Origin: Streptomyces sp. SN-593 | Lineage (GTDB): Bacteria > Actinomycetota > Actinomycetes > Streptomycetales > Streptomycetaceae | DNA length: 64,000 nt | Direction: 5' to 3' | Assembly: GCF_016756395.1 (NCBI RefSeq) | Contig: NZ_AP018365.1 | Location: forward strand, 7,444,001-7,508,000 | Shown here: positions 59,507 to 64,000 of the stretch, piece after piece | How the letters are laid out: every line of letters starts with the position of its first letter | How positions within the stretch are numbered: position 1 is the stretch's first letter | Notes under the pieces: model-generated | What the model was told of the DNA's origin: nothing | Seen by the model: only the letters and a program-made list of their open reading frames with translations | Database searches by the model: none | Position numbers and translations under genes: made by a program

Positions 59507-61260
59507 GTCCGCACATCGCCTTCGTCGGCGCCGGGCCCCGCGCGATCTCGGCTCTCGAACGCCTCCTGGCCCTGCACCGGGCTGCCGCGGGAGACATCCC
59601 GCTGCGCGTGACCCTGATCGACCCGTATCCAGCGGGCCGCGGCCGCACCTGGCGCGCCGACCAGTCCCCGCTGCTGCTGAGCAACACGAGCGTGGCGGCC
59701 ACCACGATGTACCCGGCGCTCTCCGGCGGAGGGCCCGCGTTCCACGCCTGGGCCCGCTCCGTCGTCGGGCCCGGCTTCCCGGACTGGGTCCGCCGCGACG
59801 CCGAGGGCCTCATGCCGTGGACCCAGCACACGCGGCGGCTCCAAGGGGAGTACCAGCGGTGGGTGTTCCGCCGACTGGCCGACTCCGCACCGCCACACGT
59901 GGAGATCACCGAGTTGAGGGACCACGCGGTCGACATCGTGGCCTCCGCCGACGAGGCGTCCGAAGTCGTCCTGCACGGCGGCGGGCGGCTGCGCGCCGAC
60001 GTCGTCGTCCTCGCGCAAGGCCTCCTCCCGCACCGTCCCACCGGTGAGGTGCGGTCGCTCGCCGAGGCGGCGACTGCCGCCGGTCTGCTCCACCTGCCGC
60101 CGCGCGCCGCCGCCGAGACCGCGTGGGACCAGGTCCCGGCCGGTGCGGATGTGCTCGTGCGAGGCCTGGGACCCACCCTCTTCGACATCTTGGGCCTGCT
60201 GTTCCAGGGCCGGGGCGGCCGCTACACGGGCAGCGGCCGGGCCATGCGCTACCTCCCGAGCGGCCGCGAACCGCGTCTGCTCATCGGCTCGCGGACCGGT
60301 CTGCCCAAGCCCGTCCAGCATCCGGGCAAGGTGCCGCAGGCGCCGACCTCCCGCCTCGACGCCGACCGGACGGCCGCGTGGCTGGCGGCCCACGCGGGCC
60401 GGCACACGCTGGACTTCGCGACGATCCGACCGTGCGTCCTGCGGGAGATCGGCGGCGCCTTCGCGGGGAAGACCTGGCGGTGGGCGGACCTCCACTCGCC
60501 GACAGCGGGACGGTCCTTCGCCTCGCCCACCCACTGGCAGGAGTTCGTCGACGCCTGGGTCGAGCGCGAGTCACCGGGCGCGCTCGACGGACGGAAGAGC
60601 CCGTGGCTGGCGGCGCGCGCGGCGGTCCTCGGCGTCCGCGCCGTGCTCGACGAACTCGAAGACGCAGGCTGCTTCACGGACAGGGCCTCCGGCCCGGCGG
60701 CCGCGTCGCTGGCCGCCTTCCACCGGGAGGCGGGCCGGGTGACCAGCGGTCCGCCGGCCGTCCGCTTCGCCCAGTTCCGTGCCCTGCGCCGACAGGGACT
60801 CGTCGTGCTCACCGGCCCGCGCCAGCGCCTGGACGTCGTCGACGGCCGCTTCCGCAGCCGCTCGGACGCCGTCCCGGGCGCCAGTTGGCATGCCGAGGTC
60901 GCCGTGGAGGCCTACCTCGCCTTCGGTGCCCTGGACCTCGCCGAGGACCCCCTGGTCACGTCCCTGCTGCGGTCCGGCCGGGTCCGGCTGCACCGGGGCC
61001 CCTCCCCGGCCGTCCCCGCCACCAGTCTCGACATCGACCCGCGCACCTGGGCCGCCGTCCGAAGGGACGGAACGACCGACTCGCGGCTGATCGTGCTCGG
61101 CATGGCCGGGTCGGCGCACCAGCGGTCCTTCGGCCGCGCCGGGCTGCCGCACGTCGGCGACCGGTTCTTCACCGAGGCCGAGAACGCCGCGCGGTCGGTC
61201 CTGTCCGCCCTGCGCGCATCGGCCCGCGGCGGACGCGCCTCCCGACCCCGCACCACCTGA
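59503..61260 (+). CDS. FAD/NAD(P)-binding protein (PF13454-type)
   Basis: 585 aa from GTG 59503 in a GTGA overlap with the permease gene. HIAFVGAGPRAISALERLLA, LIDPYPAGRGRTWRADQSPL, LLLSNTSVAATTMYPALSGG, ADVVVLAQGLLPHRP, DVLVRGLGPTLFDILGLLFQ, SRLIVLGMAGSAHQRSFGRA. This is the FAD-NAD(P)-binding family of large actinobacterial flavoproteins related to ornithine-hydroxylase-like monooxygenases. It is fused by operon to an importer, so probably it oxidises the imported compound. Activity unproven. Confidence 0.8.
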   Translation: MSPHIAFVGAGPRAISALERLLALHRAAAGDIPLRVTLIDPYPAGRGRTWRADQSPLLLSNTSVAATTMYPALSGGGPAFHAWARSVVGPGFPDWVRRDAEGLMPWTQHTRRLQGEYQRWVFRRLADSAPPHVEITELRDHAVDIVASADEASEVVLHGGGRLRADVVVLAQGLLPHRPTGEVRSLAEAATAAGLLHLPPRAAAETAWDQVPAGADVLVRGLGPTLFDILGLLFQGRGGRYTGSGRAMRYLPSGREPRLLIGSRTGLPKPVQHPGKVPQAPTSRLDADRTAAWLAAHAGRHTLDFATIRPCVLREIGGAFAGKTWRWADLHSPTAGRSFASPTHWQEFVDAWVERESPGALDGRKSPWLAARAAVLGVRAVLDELEDAGCFTDRASGPAAASLAAFHREAGRVTSGPPAVRFAQFRALRRQGLVVLTGPRQRLDVVDGRFRSRSDAVPGASWHAEVAVEAYLAFGALDLAEDPLVTSLLRSGRVRLHRGPSPAVPATSLDIDPRTWAAVRRDGTTDSRLIVLGMAGSAHQRSFGRAGLPHVGDRFFTEAENAARSVLSALRASARGGRASRPRTT

Positions 61261-61287
61261 TCCGCAGTCACCCGACCGAGAGGAACC

Positions 61288-62394
61288 ATGTCCACCCCGC
61301 CGCGAGCCCGCCCGTCCGCCCGCCTGCACGCGCTCCAGTCGGCACTGCGCAGCGAGGGAGTCGACGCGGCTCTCGTCGGAGCGGGCGCCGATCTCCTCTA
61401 CTTCACCGGCCTCGACCTCCCGCTGACCCGCCGTCTGGTACTGCTCACTGTCCCCGCCCGCGGTGAACCCGTCCTCGTGCTGCCTCATTTCGAGGCCGCG
61501 GGAGCCGACGTCGCCGGTGTCCGGCTGCGGCGCGTGGCGGACGGAGAGGACGCGATGGCGTCCGTGCTCGACATCCTGCCCGTGGGACCGGAATCGGTGC
61601 TCGCGGCGGCGGCCGACCTTCCCGCCCACGTGCTGCTGGAGATCGACCGCCGGGCGCGGGTGGGGCGCTGGCGGGACGCCGAAGAGTTCACCGGACCGAT
61701 CCGCCTGGTCAAGGACTCCCACGAGGTCGCGGCGCTGGCCGAGGCCGCGCTGCTGGCCGACACGTCGATCCGGGAGGCCCTGGCCACGGGCGTGGCCGGC
61801 CACAGCGAGCGGGAGATCGCCCGGCGCGTCGGCAGGCGGCTGCGGGCCAACGGTTTCGACGCCGCCTCGGTGACCACGCTGGTCGCCGCCGCCGCGCACG
61901 CCGCCGATCTGCGGCACCGGATGAGCGATGAGCCCATCGGGGCGGGCCTGCCGGTCCTGGTCGATTTGACCGCCCGGCACCGCGGTTACTACGCCGATGT
62001 CACGCGCACCGTGCACACCGGAGTACCGGACGGCGACGTCGGCGCGGCGTTCAGGTGCGTGCAGCGGGTCCTCGACGCTTCACTGGCGCTCATCAGGCCC
62101 GGTACCGCGGCCTCGGAGGTCGAACGGGGAGCGAGAGAGACGTTCGCCGCCGAGGGCCTCGGATCACACGTCAAGCACCGCATCGGGCACGGCATCGGGC
62201 TGGAACTGCACGAGGGACCGCACCTCGACGCCGGCAGCGACACGATCCTCGCCGAGGGCATGGCCTTCAGCCTGCAACCCGGAATCTACGTCGACGGGCG
62301 GTTCGGCATCCGGACGGAAGCCGTCGTCGTCGTGACCCGCACCGGCTGCCGCCTCCTCAACGAGGTGGCCGCCGAACCGTGGACCGTCACATGA
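61288..62394 (+). CDS. M24 family Xaa-Pro-type peptidase
   Basis: 368 aa. N-terminal creatinase-like domain (LHALQSALRSEGVDAALVGA, GADLLYFTGLDLP) and C-terminal pita-bread domain with metal ligands: VLVDLTARHRGYYADVTRTV (two Asp), HRIGHGIGLELHEGPHLDAG (His), FSLQPGIYVDGRFGIRTEAV (two Glu). Cleaves Xaa-Pro dipeptides or related amide/C-N bonds in the cytoplasm. In this operon it may trim an imported cysteine- or proline-containing conjugate. Confidence 0.87.
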   Translation: MSTPPRARPSARLHALQSALRSEGVDAALVGAGADLLYFTGLDLPLTRRLVLLTVPARGEPVLVLPHFEAAGADVAGVRLRRVADGEDAMASVLDILPVGPESVLAAAADLPAHVLLEIDRRARVGRWRDAEEFTGPIRLVKDSHEVAALAEAALLADTSIREALATGVAGHSEREIARRVGRRLRANGFDAASVTTLVAAAAHAADLRHRMSDEPIGAGLPVLVDLTARHRGYYADVTRTVHTGVPDGDVGAAFRCVQRVLDASLALIRPGTAASEVERGARETFAAEGLGSHVKHRIGHGIGLELHEGPHLDAGSDTILAEGMAFSLQPGIYVDGRFGIRTEAVVVVTRTGCRLLNEVAAEPWTVT

Positions 62395-62480
62395 GCGCTC
62401 CGGCGCCGCCGAGGCGGCACGGGTCAGACCGGCCGTCCCGGCGGCGCCTGACGCCCGCGGTCGCGGCCGGCGGGGCGCGC

Positions 62481-63158
62481 CTAGCCGCCGTCCTCCTGCT
62501 CCTCCAGCAACGACACGATGCGCAGGTCGCGCACCCGGTTCAGGTGCGCCTCCATGTGTGCCCTGGCGGCCACGGCATCCCGGTCGGCGATCGCCTCGAC
62601 GATCCGCTCGTGCTCGGACCGGGTGATCTGGGCGCCCTCCGCGCGACGGCGGACGTACGGGCCGTGAATCGTGACCTGGGCGTCGAGCCGTTCGAGCACC
62701 TCGGCGATCACGTCGTTGTGCGCAGCCGCCCGCAGAGCATGGTGGAACTCGGTGTCATTGAGCCACAGGGCTTCTGGATCGTCGGTCGAGCGGGCGAGGG
62801 CGAGGACGCTGCGCAGCTTCGCCAGGTCGAGCGGGGTGTGGCGCACCACGGCTGTGGCAGCGGCGTGGGACTCCAGGATGATCCGCGCCTCGTAGATGTC
62901 CAGCACCTCGTTGGCGGTGCGGTGGCGTACCCGGTATCCGCGCGGGGCGCGGGAGAGCAGCCCGTCCTGCTCCAGCCTCGCGAGCGCCTCACGCACAGGG
63001 GTCCGGGAGACGTTGCGCTTCGCGCTCAGCGCTGTCTCCCGAAGCAGCGTCCCGGGCGGGTAGTGACCCACCAACAGCTCGTGGCGGATGAGCGTGTACT
63101 GCTCGGCCGCCGTGTCGCGCGGGCTGGATTCACGCTCGTTCGCCGATTCGGTCTGCAT
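62481..63158 (-). CDS. GntR family regulator, FadR/FCD subfamily
   Basis: 225 aa. Winged HTH about 20-75 (YTLIRHELLVGHYPPGTLLR, ETALSAKRNVSRTPVREALA, RLEQDGLLSRAPRGYRV) and FCD ligand domain (DIYEARIILESHAAATAVVR, DTEFHHALRAAAHNDVIAEV, SEHERIVEAIADRDAVAARA, HMEAHL). Convergent with the peptidase gene and divergent from the LLM gene. The perfect palindrome in between is its likely autoregulatory site. Confidence 0.9.
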   Translation of the reverse strand: MQTESANERESSPRDTAAEQYTLIRHELLVGHYPPGTLLRETALSAKRNVSRTPVREALARLEQDGLLSRAPRGYRVRHRTANEVLDIYEARIILESHAAATAVVRHTPLDLAKLRSVLALARSTDDPEALWLNDTEFHHALRAAAHNDVIAEVLERLDAQVTIHGPYVRRRAEGAQITRSEHERIVEAIADRDAVAARAHMEAHLNRVRDLRIVSLLEEQEDGG

Positions 63159-63232
63159 GCTGGGCGACCCCCTTCGTGGCCCTCACTGTCGCACAGCGCC
63201 GGGTGGCCCCGGAAACGGACACACTCATGACG

Positions 63233-63268
63233 TTAATGGATACATACACGAGGTATCGTATCCATTAA
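63233..63268. promoter_or_regulatory. Perfect palindrome between GntR and LLM genes
   Basis: TTAATGGATAC at 63233-63243 and its exact complement GTATCCATTAA at 63258-63268, 11-bp arms, 14-bp centre that also contains ATAC/GTATC. AT-rich in a GC-rich background, 75 bp before the GntR start and 97 bp before the LLM start. Confidence 0.75.
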
Positions 63269-63364
63269 GTCGGAAGATGGCCCATCAGTGTCGGCCCCCG
63301 CGTGCCGACCCGACGGATCCGCCAGCCACCCGGCACACAGCGCGGATCGGAAAGAGTCCTCCCC

Positions 63365-64000
63365 TTGTCTCGTTCACCTCACATGCGGCTCATGCTGCTG
63401 CTGCGCCCCGGGGGTTACCACCGGGCGTCCTGGCGGATCCCGGGCAGTCCGGCCGAACAGGCCGCCGACCTGGAGCCCTACGTCGACATGGCCCGGGCCG
63501 CCGAGCGCGCGAAGTTCGACGCGGTCTTCATGGCCGACTCGCCGACGCTGCTCGGCGATCCCTGGGACTACCTCGCCCAGCCCCTGGAGCCCTTGACCCT
63601 GCTCTCCGCGGTTGCGGCGCTGACCGAGCGGATCGGGCTGGTGGCCACGGTCTCCACCACTTACTACGAGCCTCTCAACCTCGCGCGCCTGCTCGGCTCG
63701 CTCGACCGGGTCAGCAAGGGCCGCGTGGGGTGGAACGTGGTCACCACGGCGGACCCGCGTGCCCCGTTGCTGTTCGGCGGCACCGCTCAGGTCGACCATG
63801 CCCTGCGCTACCAGCGCGCGGCCGAGTTCGTCCAGACCGTCTGCGAACTGTGGGACGGATGGGAGGACGACGCGGTCGTGGTCGACCGTGCGGCCGGCAT
63901 CCTCACCGACCCGGAGAAGATCCACCGCATCGAGCACCACGGGCGATTCTTCGACGTCTCCGGGCCGTTCAACATCCCGCGGTCCGCCCAGGGGAGGCCG
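63365..64000 (+). CDS. LLM flavin monooxygenase, NtaA/SnaA/DszA family (3' end beyond window)
   Basis: First 212 codons. MRLMLLLRPGGYHRASWRIP, FDAVFMADSPTLLGDPWDYL, PLTLLSAVAALTERIGLVAT, VSTTYYEPLNLARLLGSLDR, VSKGRVGWNVVTTADPRAPL. This is the long (about 440 aa) branch of FMNH2-dependent monooxygenases that cleave C-N and C-S bonds (nitrilotriacetate, pristinamycin, dibenzothiophene sulfone, thioethers). TTG 63365 has GGAAAG 10 bp upstream; ATG 63383 is the alternative. Likely the key catabolic enzyme of the neighbouring import operon. Confidence 0.88.
   Translation, partial: MSRSPHMRLMLLLRPGGYHRASWRIPGSPAEQAADLEPYVDMARAAERAKFDAVFMADSPTLLGDPWDYLAQPLEPLTLLSAVAALTERIGLVATVSTTYYEPLNLARLLGSLDRVSKGRVGWNVVTTADPRAPLLFGGTAQVDHALRYQRAAEFVQTVCELWDGWEDDAVVVDRAAGILTDPEKIHRIEHHGRFFDVSGPFNIPRSAQGRP

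Noticed and set aside
1..64000. tRNA, rRNA, replication origin or attachment sites
   Set aside because: No cloverleaf, ribosomal or DnaA-box-cluster sequence was recognised, and no integrase gene is present.

Overview
The window looks like a Streptomyces-type actinomycete chromosome arm. It has very high GC, GTG/TTG starts and GTGA or ATGA stop/start overlaps. It also has many LLM flavin monooxygenases, TetR/IclR/GntR/Lrp regulators, a complete type II polyketide synthase locus and a caspase-WD40/EACC1 pair. I found no rRNA, tRNA or CRISPR array. All functions come from reading the sequence; no database search was run.

Layout. (1) 1-5 kb: a DinB-like gene end, an Lrp regulator divergent from an amino-acid dehydrogenase, and a TPP-enzyme gene cut by an IS1380 remnant. 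A TetR regulator/hydrolase pair and an alcohol dehydrogenase stub follow. (2) 5.1-11.8 kb: a set of CoA genes (CitE/malyl-CoA-type lyase, CaiB-type CoA transferase, two MaoC hydratases, MmgE/PrpD, IclR regulator, acyl-CoA dehydrogenase). It best fits mesaconate/itaconate/methylsuccinate-type C5 dicarboxylate breakdown. (3) 11.8-18.4 kb: a decaying stretch with IS5 and group II intron fragments and several broken enzyme genes. A methyltransferase, a ketopantoate-reductase-like gene and a TetR regulator survive in it. (4) 18.4-20.8 kb: a two-gene candidate conflict/cell-death system, EACC1 plus a membrane-tethered caspase-like protein with a seven-bladed WD40 propeller. (5) 22-53 kb: a biosynthetic gene cluster. 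Its left part is TetR | LLM-rhodanese-LLM-exporter, then a peptide-type ABC importer set and a third LLM enzyme. Its core, read leftward, is FAD oxygenase, TcmI/JadI-type cyclase, KS-alpha, KS-beta, ACP, ketoreductase, didomain aromatase/cyclase, FAD oxygenase. That is the gene order of angucycline clusters. SnoaL-like, O-methyltransferase and double-ABM oxygenase genes follow it. Its right part holds a two-gene regulator candidate, a quinone oxidoreductase, an NDH/AIF-like flavoprotein, an SDR and a third FAD oxygenase. (6) 53-64 kb: a second ABC importer operon with a flavoprotein, an M24 peptidase, a GntR regulator and an LLM monooxygenase (cut by the window end). It is preceded by a 25-codon leader peptide of the RHxDLxRV...C type seen before sulfur-assimilation operons.

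How the parts connect. A near-identical 21-bp site (18/21) lies in two divergent promoters 26 kb apart (22,784 and 48,828). It suggests that the TetR regulator at 22 kb controls both flanks of the polyketide cluster. GTATCC half-sites occur both upstream of the second ABC operon and, as a perfect 11-bp-arm palindrome, between the GntR gene and the LLM gene. This ties that sulfur-type locus into one regulon. The rhodanese between two LLM genes, inside an angucycline-type locus, is the most unusual chemistry suggested by the window.
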